Assembly (NCBI RefSeq): GCF_019457615.1 | Contig: NZ_CP080414.1 | Location: 363,501-427,500 of the forward strand | DNA: 64,000 nucleotides | Origin: Shewanella zhangzhouensis | GTDB lineage: Bacteria > Pseudomonadota > Gammaproteobacteria > Enterobacterales > Shewanellaceae | Reading direction: 5' to 3' | Shown: positions 8,440-15,160 of the stretch, piece by piece | Layout of the letters: each line of letters opens with the position of its first letter | Position numbering within the stretch: the stretch's first letter is position 1 | The notes under the pieces: generated by a model | Databases searched by the model: none | What the model saw: only the letters and a program-made list of their open reading frames with translations | What the model was told of the DNA's origin: nothing | Made by a program: the position numbers and the translations under genes

Positions 8440-8459
8440 CCAAGATTCCAGATAGATAG
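8440..8459 (+). repeat. direct repeat copy 3 (ccaagattccagatagatag)
   Basis: Identical over 20 bp to copy 2. It is the copy nearest the rightward small genes. Iteron-like, recombination or regulator-binding roles are possible; nothing here decides between them. Confidence 0.8.
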
Positions 8460-8647
8460 TTATGTGGAAAGTTAATGGGTAGGCATTGGCTAGGAATAGC
8501 CAGCTTTTTTCCAGTGTGGAATGTGGGCCAATACGTTTTCCACTAAAAATGTTCTTTCAGAACAAAGTTAATAACTTTCAATTGGTTGTTGTGATTTCGT
8601 GGATCTGGATCCATGATGAATTCTATACCGCTAGCAGGAGGGTAATC

Positions 8648-8773
8648 ATGAATGCCTTTGAATGGGGAATGTTCGGGCTCTGGCTGTTTTTCACTGCAGT
8701 GTTCGCCTGGTGCCTATATAGCTATAAAGCGAACCAAACTATGTCTGAAGATGATCAAAAACCACGTAACTAA
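8648..8773 (+). CDS. small single-pass membrane protein (41 aa)
   Basis: The ATG at 8648 has a near-perfect AGGAGGG 5 nt upstream, the best ribosome site in the island. The protein starts MNAFEWGMFGLWLFFTAVFA and continues with WCLYSYKANQ, giving one transmembrane helix at about residues 5-25 and a short charged tail ending DDQKPRN. The same frame is open upstream to 8486, but the strong site favours this start. No family is recognised. Confidence 0.6.
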   Translation: MNAFEWGMFGLWLFFTAVFAWCLYSYKANQTMSEDDQKPRN

Positions 8774-8867
8774 GCTGGTTAGAGCTTGCATTTTCCTGTG
8801 CCGTGGTAGCCTGTCTTTAAACGTGCTGACTTTCACATGTGAAATTTTTTCGGGAGAGTCCCCGACG

Positions 8868-9215
8868 ATGAAATTCCTAGGCAATATTCTCTTGATGCTG
8901 CTCTTTGTCACAGGATTGGCGGCCTATGGCAACACCAACTTCGTCTGGTTGTTGATCTGTTTGCCTTTGGTAGTGTGGTTGTGGCGTGTGCTTTGCTGGT
9001 ATATGCGCCTTCCCAGGCTCATGGTGCTCTTTTGGATCGCTCTACTGTGCTTTAAATGGACTGCGGCATTGGCCCTGGGTATTTCGGTTATTATCGTGTG
9101 GATGTTCAAGCAGCGGCATAGCATTGCGCAGGAAAGGTCTGCGAAGCGTCGGCATCAGAGACGATGGCTTTTGGGAAGCTATGATGATGACTTCCGAACC
9201 TTTACCGACGATTAG
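8868..9215 (+). CDS. hypothetical multi-pass membrane protein (115 aa)
   Basis: From the ATG at 8868 (GGGAGAG about 9 nt upstream) the protein is 115 residues. It has three hydrophobic segments (about 3-20, 25-42 and 48-72), a basic stretch with RSAKRRHQRRW, and an acidic tail SYDDDF...FTDD. The frame is open further upstream, but that part would run through the neighbouring 41-residue gene in another frame and is rejected. Its stop overlaps that of the convergent small gene. No family is recognised; with the 41-residue protein it forms a small membrane-protein pair, perhaps linked to transfer or maintenance. Confidence 0.55.
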   Translation: MKFLGNILLMLLFVTGLAAYGNTNFVWLLICLPLVVWLWRVLCWYMRLPRLMVLFWIALLCFKWTAALALGISVIIVWMFKQRHSIAQERSAKRRHQRRWLLGSYDDDFRTFTDD

Positions 9216-9361
9216 CTTTGATCACTGCCATCCATTTTCCCTCCCTCTTCGAGCTGCTTTTTCTTATCCAGCTCTGCCAGTATCAATGATGCCTTTTCTG
9301 CCGCAGCCGCGACAACATGCTCAGGCTGTTCTTCCAGCATTTGTTTCAGTGTTTTAGCCAT
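9212..9361 (-). CDS. small hypothetical helical protein (49 aa)
   Basis: An ATG at 9361 with GGAGAG 4 nt upstream opens a 49-codon frame starting MAKTLKQMLEEQPEHVVAAA and continuing as a charged, probably helical chain with ILAELDKKKQLEEGG. Composition and the ribosome site look like a real gene. Its stop overlaps the stop of the convergent membrane-protein gene by two bases. No family is recognised; the pattern suits a small coiled-coil regulator or antitoxin-like protein, which is a guess. Confidence 0.55.
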   Translation of the reverse strand: MAKTLKQMLEEQPEHVVAAAAEKASLILAELDKKKQLEEGGKMDGSDQS

Positions 9362-9661
9362 AGCGCTCTCCATGAATATTCTGAACAGTTCTGTGAGTGT
9401 TTAGAATAAAAATTCTGGCGTTACATGTCACGAATGAATAGCGTGACATGTAACGGTTTGGGTTTAGTCATTAAAATTCAATTTGTTACATTCTGGTTTG
9501 TGAGTTGATAGTTTTAATTCTTTGTTCTCATTCCTGTATTTGCAGCACCGATAAATATCGCTCAATGTGCCCAAAATGGACAATTCCAGCGACGAGGATT
9601 GTACTCGGTGAACGGTATGATCGCTCATGACAAATCAAGATGTTATGGGAGATACCAACAT
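9362..9661. other. 300-bp regulatory gap between a leftward small gene and the AlpA-DUF927 module
   Basis: AT-rich, with no gene seen beyond a possible N-terminal extension of the AlpA gene. It should hold divergent promoters. The main structure is the 14-bp inverted repeat at 9419-9455. Confidence 0.5.
9419..9455. promoter_or_regulatory. perfect 14-bp inverted repeat (cgttacatgtcacg / cgtgacatgtaacg)
   Basis: Arms 9419-9432 and 9442-9455 are exact reverse complements with a 9-nt spacer. Each arm contains the palindrome ACATGT, so the site can be read as a dyad of dyads. There is no T-tract, so a terminator is unlikely. It lies between divergent genes and is a good candidate operator, for example for the AlpA proteins. 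Confidence 0.6.
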
Positions 9662-9850
9662 ATGAATATCGCATCACTGAACAATCTACTCACGTATGAA
9701 GAAGTGTGTTCACTAACCAAACTATCCCAGCCAACTTTGCGCCGTTATGTCAAAGCTGGCAAGTTTCCTCAGCCCATCAAGCCTAATCCAATGGGCAAGG
9801 CTGTACGTTTCAGAGCGGTGGATGTTCGTCGCTGGATGGCAGAGTTGTAA
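9662..9850 (+). CDS. AlpA-family HTH regulator (62 aa)
   Basis: The 62-residue protein carries the AlpA/excisionase-type HTH: LLTYEEVCSLTKLSQPTLRR followed by YVKAGKFPQPIKP and the wing KAVRFRAVDVRRWM. The ATG at 9662 gives the usual AlpA length; an ATG 21 codons earlier is possible. AlpA proteins of P4-like and satellite elements activate integrase or excision genes. It is followed 12 nt later by the DUF927 gene, so the two are probably co-transcribed. Confidence 0.8.
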   Translation: MNIASLNNLLTYEEVCSLTKLSQPTLRRYVKAGKFPQPIKPNPMGKAVRFRAVDVRRWMAEL

Positions 9851-9862
9851 TAGGAAGCGATA

Positions 9863-11524
9863 ATGGAGTTTCGTCTAACTGATGCACATCTGGAATGCCT
9901 TGAAAAGGGCGATTGGCAGATTGTTGGCGGGTGGATAAGGGTTGTAGCCAGAACTCGGCGAAATACCCGTAAACATGGTTTTGGTGCGTTAATCCAGTGG
10001 CGCAACATGGATAGTGTTTTGCTACAGGACATAGTATTCAACCGGGTATTACATGGTGATCAGTCACGCCAGGTACGTGATGCCCTGATTGATTCGGGCT
10101 ATTGGTTAGAGCCCTATCCACAAAGCTGGTCGCGTTTGCAGCGCTATTTGCTGCAAGAGATTCTGAAAGCCCCTTCAGGAATTTGTGTCGATACTACGGG
10201 GTGGCATGACAGTGTTTATGTCACTCAGGATTGGTCCGTTGGTACAAACGCTGAACCTTATTACTACGCCGGTCAACTGAACGACTCGATGCTGAAATGC
10301 GCCGGCACTTTGGCGCAGTGGCAATCACAGGTGGGCGCTCTATGTACCGGAAATCCGTTGATGGTGTTTGTGGTGGGCGTGGCGCTATCCGCGCCGCTGC
10401 TACATCCAGCCGCCGTGGAGAACGGTATTTTTCATTTGGTCGGGCCTTCCTCCTCCGGGAAGACATCGCTACTTGAATTGGCGGCATCGGTTTACAGCGA
10501 TAGATCTTTCGTTCGCAGCTGGATTTCCACGGCGAATGGCTTGGCGGCGGTGGCCGCCGAGCAGCATGACATGTTACTCGCACTGGATGAAATTGGCCTG
10601 GCACGGCCAGAGGACGTCGATATTGCTGTTTACCATATAGTCGCGGGTACCAGTAAGCTGCGGGCAACGGAAAGCGGAGCACTCGCCAGACCTTCTCACT
10701 GGCGGACATTGGCGTTGAGCAGCGGTGAAGTTTGGCTGTCAGAAGTTTTTCAATCGCTTGGGAAGCGGCCTAAGGCCGGTCAACAGATCCGTTTGGTCGA
10801 AATACCTGTTTTTGGTCGATTTGGCACTTTTGATGCGTTGCATCGCTTTCAGTGTCCGCAACTGTTTGTCGATCATTTGAAGCTGCAGACCAGCCGGTAT
10901 CACGGGAGCCTGTTCCCCGAATGGATGAACCTGCTGACATCGACGGATGAGCTTGCCCACTACGCCAAGTCTGAGATCCAGCGGTTGGTTGATCAGTGGC
11001 GAACCAGCAATATGTCATCGCAGGTAATTCGCGTGCTGCAGCGCTTTGCACTGGTTGCAACGGTACTTTCTCTTGCTTCTAGAAATTACCTGGTGCCCTG
11101 GGATGAGGAAGAGTCCGTCGATTCAGTGAAGCAGGTTTGGATGCAGTGGCTGGCTGCTCGGGGTCATGTGATGAACTCTGAGGAACACCAAGTTCTGTCC
11201 CGCTTAAAAGTTTTGCTGCCGAAATGGGAGAAGGCTCTGCAACCACTCGGTCATCAAAATGCCACTTCTTTGCTGGGCTACATCCGAGAGCTTGATGGTG
11301 AGCGGCAATGGCTGATCGATAAGAAACAGTTTCTGCGGCAGCTGGACATGCCTGGCCAGTACATGCGTGAGGTGATGCCGATGCTCCAGCGGGGATGGCT
11401 TGCAACCAACGAGCCTGAGCGGGCAACGCTAAAACTCATGATCCAAGGTAAGTCCCATCGTTTTTTCGCACTGTGGCCTGAACGCATCTATGCCGGAATA
11501 CAGGAGCTGGAACTTGATGACTAA
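9863..11524 (+). CDS. DUF927-domain ATPase
   Basis: A 553-residue protein. A DUF927-type P-loop ATPase core is visible with Walker A GPSSSGKT at 194-201 and a DEIGLARPEDV stretch as Walker B about 45 residues on. The N-terminal 150 residues lack a clear primase zinc finger. DUF927 proteins are common in phage satellites and integrative elements and are thought to act as replication-initiator helicases, often paired with AlpA regulators as here. It probably supports replication or maintenance of the excised island (inference). The ATG has only a weak GGAAG-type site, and coupling to the preceding gene is likely. Confidence 0.75.
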   Translation: MEFRLTDAHLECLEKGDWQIVGGWIRVVARTRRNTRKHGFGALIQWRNMDSVLLQDIVFNRVLHGDQSRQVRDALIDSGYWLEPYPQSWSRLQRYLLQEILKAPSGICVDTTGWHDSVYVTQDWSVGTNAEPYYYAGQLNDSMLKCAGTLAQWQSQVGALCTGNPLMVFVVGVALSAPLLHPAAVENGIFHLVGPSSSGKTSLLELAASVYSDRSFVRSWISTANGLAAVAAEQHDMLLALDEIGLARPEDVDIAVYHIVAGTSKLRATESGALARPSHWRTLALSSGEVWLSEVFQSLGKRPKAGQQIRLVEIPVFGRFGTFDALHRFQCPQLFVDHLKLQTSRYHGSLFPEWMNLLTSTDELAHYAKSEIQRLVDQWRTSNMSSQVIRVLQRFALVATVLSLASRNYLVPWDEEESVDSVKQVWMQWLAARGHVMNSEEHQVLSRLKVLLPKWEKALQPLGHQNATSLLGYIRELDGERQWLIDKKQFLRQLDMPGQYMREVMPMLQRGWLATNEPERATLKLMIQGKSHRFFALWPERIYAGIQELELDD

Positions 11525-11571
11525 TTTCCCAGTTTCCCACTTTTCCCATTCAATCTCCGGAGGAAAACGTA

Positions 11572-11817
11572 ATGAATGAACAAACCTTCGTATTGCCCAC
11601 TGAAGATGTCCGTGCTCAAGTACTCAGCCAGTCTGGCCAGTGTGAACGACTGGTCAGAGAGCATGATCGCAGGGCGATTACCGGCGTCAGTCGCACACAG
11701 TGGTGGACCATGGAGCGGCAAGGGCTGGTGCCCAAACGGGTCAAGCTGAGCGCTCACTGTGTGGCGTGGCGACTTTCGGATCTGTTGTGGTGGATTGAAC
11801 AGCGAAAGGCCACTTGA
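11572..11817 (+). CDS. second AlpA-family regulator (81 aa)
   Basis: An 81-residue protein with the AlpA pattern: ITGVSRTQWWTMERQGLVPK as the HTH, then RVKLSAHCVAWRLSDLLWWI as the wing and last helix. The ATG has GGAGGA 7 nt upstream. It lies 47 nt after the DUF927 gene on the same strand and is followed by a terminator-like hairpin, so AlpA-DUF927-AlpA forms one transcription unit. Two AlpA proteins could separate control of replication from control of excision (inference). Confidence 0.82.
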   Translation: MNEQTFVLPTEDVRAQVLSQSGQCERLVREHDRRAITGVSRTQWWTMERQGLVPKRVKLSAHCVAWRLSDLLWWIEQRKAT

Positions 11818-11827
11818 GCAAGATCAG

Positions 11828-11858
11828 ATCCCCGACACATGGTGTGCTGGGGATTTTT
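11828..11858 (+). terminator. terminator after the AlpA-DUF927-AlpA unit
   Basis: ATCCCC (11828-11833) pairs with GGGGAT (11849-11854); the loop contains a further ACAC/GTGT pairing. The right arm runs into a five-T tract. It lies between the rightward unit and the convergent abiEii end. Confidence 0.7.
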
Positions 11859-12771
11859 ATATCTTCAGGATTTTTTCGAGCCGGACGTAAGCTTCTACAT
11901 GCTTTTCGGGGGGCATCTTGGCCAAGTTTTGCAGTTTCCAGCGGACGGCAGGTAACCGGTCGATACCGGAGAGCTCAAGGAGTGACCAATCGGGTGTACG
12001 ATTTTTGAATGACAATAAAAACGCCCGCTCCTGTGGTGTCAGCGAGGTATGGATGAGCCTCACCAGCTGCTCCCGTGCCGCCTCCAGTTCAGCCTGTGGA
12101 ATGTCCTGATCGGCCATGTTACGAAATTCCCCTTCATAGACAGCGGAAATGTCTTTGAAGTGTGGCCTGAGCAGTTCGGCAATAGGCCGCGGGTGACTGA
12201 TGATGTACACCAGCAGTGCTTTGCGAAGGTCATCGGTGAGCCCTTCGCTATCGAGCAACTGCTTGATGTCGAAAAGATCTCGCGGGTGTTGGCGATCCAG
12301 CGCTGCGCAAATTTTGCCCGCATACAAATCCGCGAAGCTCACCACGGCCATCTCGGCAAAGCCAAACTCCTCTTCGACGGCTTCACTGACCGGCATGACC
12401 AGGGGCTCGTAAACCGTGCCGCGCAGTACGGGTGAGAGTTCAATTTTGATTTGAACGGCATCACGCTCCACCAGTAGACGCAGGGCATCCGCTTTATCCT
12501 GAAACGAACGGATAACCCTGGTATTTTCGAGACTGACCATGATGGTCGAGGCCAGTGCTCCAAGATTGTCCTTGATGGTCTTCAGGGCCTCATTCCGCTC
12601 CATCATGGGTAGAAAAACCAGATCGATATCGACCGAGAGCCGGGGAAAGTCACGAACGAACAAATTGATAGCCGTTCCACCTTTAAGGGCGAAACAGTCA
12701 TGCCGGGCAACGAAGGGAATGAGCTGCAGCAATAGCTGGACTTGTCGGTAGTAATGGCTTTGTCTATCCAT
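11857..12771 (-). CDS. abiEii: AbiEii-family nucleotidyltransferase toxin
   Basis: A 304-residue protein with the DNA polymerase beta-type nucleotidyltransferase signature of AbiEii/AbiGii toxins: LKGGTAINL (GG at 31-32), then RLSVDIDLVF with S46, D48 and D50, and a later FADLYAGKICAALDRQHPRD block with K and D residues typical of the family. AbiEii is the toxin of a type IV toxin-antitoxin system; relatives transfer nucleotides to tRNA and stop growth, giving phage abortive infection. It starts 5 nt after the stop of abiEi. Catalytic residues look intact. The pair probably stabilises the island, protects against phage, or both. Confidence 0.88.
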   Translation of the reverse strand: MDRQSHYYRQVQLLLQLIPFVARHDCFALKGGTAINLFVRDFPRLSVDIDLVFLPMMERNEALKTIKDNLGALASTIMVSLENTRVIRSFQDKADALRLLVERDAVQIKIELSPVLRGTVYEPLVMPVSEAVEEEFGFAEMAVVSFADLYAGKICAALDRQHPRDLFDIKQLLDSEGLTDDLRKALLVYIISHPRPIAELLRPHFKDISAVYEGEFRNMADQDIPQAELEAAREQLVRLIHTSLTPQERAFLLSFKNRTPDWSLLELSGIDRLPAVRWKLQNLAKMPPEKHVEAYVRLEKILKI

Positions 12772-12776
12772 GTGCT

Positions 12777-13550
12777 TTACATCTCCTTCGGTACAGTGAT
12801 TTGCCAGGTTGGCTCCAGCCTGCCGCCCTTGGCGATCAGTCGCTTACCGGTTCCCAACTCATAACAATCAGGTTTCAGGTGCTTGAGCCAGGCGTGTTGG
12901 TGCCTTCCTGCCAACCAGAGAAAGAGCCGCTTCGCCTTGATGCTGCAACAGGCTTTCAGCAAGGCATCCAACTTGCGTGGTGAGAGGTTGTGAAGTCCCT
13001 GCATAAGCTGGTCAGCATGTTCAAAGCTGATGGTCTTGGGCATCGCTGCCAAGAGTTCCAGAATGGCTTTCTCTGGACAGGAATAGCGGAGTGGGGGGAG
13101 TGATGCCTGCCAAGTGTCTTGCCGGAGATACTTGTCGTCTTGCATCAGCGTCTCAGGCCACAGGCGGCGCGTACCGTGCCACTCAATCTGCGCTGGGATC
13201 TTGATTCTGTCCAGCCACTTGGGGAGCGCAGCATCGGAATAGATCTGAACCCTTGGTTTGCTTCCCTTGGACAGGTAATGACCGAGGCCTTCAAGCTCTA
13301 ACGCGGTTAAGCCTCCGACATGGATGGGGGCATCGGACATGCGCTGCAAAGAGGCAACGATGCCTTTCCAGGAGAGCCTTGCTTCCTGCCTGGAGTAAAC
13401 ACCTGCTGCAAGAGGGATCAGGGTCTGGTTGCGCACAGCATTGTCCAGAAAGTGCAAGTTGAGCCCTTGTGCCTCCAGCCATGATTTGGTGGCTACCATA
13501 TCCAAGGGCAGCACCTTCTGCAGCTGCTGTCTGGCTTCAGTATTGAGCAT
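12777..13550 (-). CDS. abiEi: AbiEi-family antitoxin / transcriptional repressor
   Basis: A 257-residue protein with an N-terminal winged-HTH region (about 1-90) and an AbiEi C-terminal region: SDAPIHVGGLTALELEGLGH and PKWLDRIKIPAQIEWHGTR are typical of the family, and YSCPEKAILELLAAMP is the conserved middle block. AbiEi counteracts AbiEii and represses the operon by binding inverted repeats upstream. A near-perfect palindrome at 13587-13603 sits 37-53 nt upstream of the start. The toxin gene follows 5 nt downstream, the usual antitoxin-first order. Confidence 0.87.
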   Translation of the reverse strand: MLNTEARQQLQKVLPLDMVATKSWLEAQGLNLHFLDNAVRNQTLIPLAAGVYSRQEARLSWKGIVASLQRMSDAPIHVGGLTALELEGLGHYLSKGSKPRVQIYSDAALPKWLDRIKIPAQIEWHGTRRLWPETLMQDDKYLRQDTWQASLPPLRYSCPEKAILELLAAMPKTISFEHADQLMQGLHNLSPRKLDALLKACCSIKAKRLFLWLAGRHQHAWLKHLKPDCYELGTGKRLIAKGGRLEPTWQITVPKEM

Positions 13551-13586
13551 GGCTAGCCTCAGGGTGGTTTGTAAACAATAAAATAT

Positions 13587-13603
13587 ACGTCAATTATTGA
13601 CGT
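13587..13603. promoter_or_regulatory. palindromic putative AbiEi operator (acgtcaat-t-attgacgt)
   Basis: Two 8-bp arms are perfect reverse complements around one central T. It lies 37 bp upstream of the abiEi start, where the operon promoter should be. AbiEi proteins are known to autoregulate through inverted repeats at this position; the assignment here is inference. Confidence 0.6.
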
Positions 13604-13681
13604 GATTTAGGAATTTATCAAACCAATCTGCTTCTGGAAGTTTGTATATTTGTCATTTCACGCCAATTAATACCGTGAAAA

Positions 13682-14950
13682 TTATGATTTGCAAACCGCA
13701 TCAAAATCGACAATCTTATTTGTCTCACTGCCATTAACAAAAGGGGCCAGCCACTCACCGAGCTTGGTATGTGCTTCTTTGCGCTCTTCAAAATAGGCAT
13801 GCCGGTTGTAGATCTCATCGACCCTATTTCCAGCTTGCTGATTCAGGCAACGCTTGGCAAGGCTGTCGTCAACCCCCATCTTACCGAGCATAGTTCTGGC
13901 GGTACCGCGCAAATCATGGACCCGGCGCTTATCAAACGAGAAGAAGCCCTGCTCAAACAACTTTTTCAGCGCATGGTTCAGGGTGTTCTCACACACGTGG
14001 GGAGTGCGAGCCTGCCTGCTTATCCGCCTGGCCGGGAACACCCAGTCACTGCCACAACTGCGGATCTTTAATTCTTCCAGCCATGACAGTGCCGGTTCAC
14101 TGAGTGGGATATCGATAGCACGGCGTTTCTTGGTGCGCTCTTTGGGGAGGTGCCACAGCCGATTCGTCAAGTCAAACTCGTGCCATGGAGCGGCCAAAAG
14201 CTCCATTTTTCTGGTACAGGTGGCTATCAGCAGGGCACATGCTAAGTAGTTTTCGCGGCTGAACTGTGCCGGGATCGCTCTGAGCTTGGTGAAGAACTCA
14301 ATCACTTCGGATTCGGTCATTGGGTAGTTAGCGGCTTGTTCCTCCCCGCCGGCATCCCTGGGACGGAACGGACTGGCTGGGTTGAACTGGGTTACGTCCA
14401 ACTTCATGCCGTGATCAAAGATGCGCTTGAGCATGCGCATAACGTCGTTGGAAATGGTTGGCCTCGGCGGTTTGTCGCCATAGCCGTTTGCGATGTCGCG
14501 CAGGATCTCACTGACATCGAGAGGCCTTATCTTCTCCAACTCGACTTTGCCAATGCGCCAGGCAATCTCGCGTTCGTAAAGGCTGCGTTCTTTCTCGTGT
14601 GTAGCAATTTCCCGTTGCCGTAGCTGGTAATAGTCGGCATACAGATCATTCAGGGTCTTGAAGGGATTACCGTTGACCTTTTGTCTTTCCTGAACCGGAT
14701 CGGCTCCCTCTCGCTTGATCGCCAACCTCAGCTTGGCCGCTTCATCCCGGGCATCGGCGAGTGACCAGTCAACTACCTTGCCTATGGTGTATTCACGCCG
14801 GAGTTTTGTGGCCGCGGTGGTATAGCGCAACATCCAGTAGGCATCGCCGCGCTTGGGGGTCATCAGATATAGTCCATCACCATCGGCATGCCGGACTGAA
14901 GGTTTTTCCTTGATCAGTTTCTTGACGGTTTTATCATGCAACTTGCCCAC
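13682..14950 (-). CDS. int: tyrosine integrase of the island (DUF4102 / P4-like)
   Basis: A 422-residue tyrosine recombinase with the DUF4102 N-terminal arm-binding domain (VRHADGDGLYLMTPKRGDAYW), a core-binding SAM-like middle, and the catalytic domain. R247 (TCTRKMELL), H345 and R348 (VHDLRGTAR) and Y381 (VDEIYNRH) fit the R-H-R-Y set. The usual second His/Trp about nine residues before the tyrosine reads Gln in LNQQAGNRVDEIY. It lies 186 nt from the 3' end of yicC, which would be its target site, and is transcribed away from yicC. Confidence 0.9.
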   Translation of the reverse strand: MGKLHDKTVKKLIKEKPSVRHADGDGLYLMTPKRGDAYWMLRYTTAATKLRREYTIGKVVDWSLADARDEAAKLRLAIKREGADPVQERQKVNGNPFKTLNDLYADYYQLRQREIATHEKERSLYEREIAWRIGKVELEKIRPLDVSEILRDIANGYGDKPPRPTISNDVMRMLKRIFDHGMKLDVTQFNPASPFRPRDAGGEEQAANYPMTESEVIEFFTKLRAIPAQFSRENYLACALLIATCTRKMELLAAPWHEFDLTNRLWHLPKERTKKRRAIDIPLSEPALSWLEELKIRSCGSDWVFPARRISRQARTPHVCENTLNHALKKLFEQGFFSFDKRRVHDLRGTARTMLGKMGVDDSLAKRCLNQQAGNRVDEIYNRHAYFEERKEAHTKLGEWLAPFVNGSETNKIVDFDAVCKS

Positions 14951-14967
14951 TTTTCAGCCTCAAAAAA

Positions 14968-15020
14968 ATTGGGGAGTACAGTCTCACTCTGCAAACTATA
15001 GCGAGAAAATACTCCCCAAT
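14968..15020. promoter_or_regulatory. 11-bp inverted repeat upstream of the integrase (attggggagta / tactccccaat)
   Basis: Arms 14968-14978 and 15010-15020 are exact reverse complements with a 31-nt spacer. Tandem CTACTACCCATAACTACCCA lies just to the right. Placed between int and the presumed attachment site, these may be integrase arm sites, excisionase sites or an int operator. Confidence 0.5.
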
Positions 15021-15160
15021 CTACTACCCATAACTACCCAAACAAGACAGGATAGCTTTGGATTTTATGACCTTCAAATCTACATAATAATTTGATTTTG
15101 AATCGTTTTATGTCAGTTGTTGACTTCCAACAAACATCATTCAATATTCTGGATCTGCTC
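15021..15160. other. presumed island/chromosome junction (att site region at yicC 3' end)
   Basis: The island integrase faces the 3' end of yicC, a known integration site of mobilizable genomic islands. The exact core sequence cannot be defined because the other end of the island is outside the window, so this is a region rather than a site. Confidence 0.5.

Larger units (their letters stand above)
7841..8647. other. 807-bp non-coding segment between the defence operon and small membrane genes
   Basis: No convincing gene is seen. A minus-strand frame at 8055-8378 has no family resemblance and its sequence is dictated by the repeats. The segment must carry the promoter of the leftward defence operon (a GTATACTC-like -10 lies around 7915-7922 on the minus strand). 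It also holds three copies of a 15-20 bp direct repeat. Confidence 0.6.

Noticed and set aside
8251..8459. CRISPR array
   Set aside because: Only three copies, repeat core 15-20 bp, unequal spacing (107 and 87 bp), and no cas genes.
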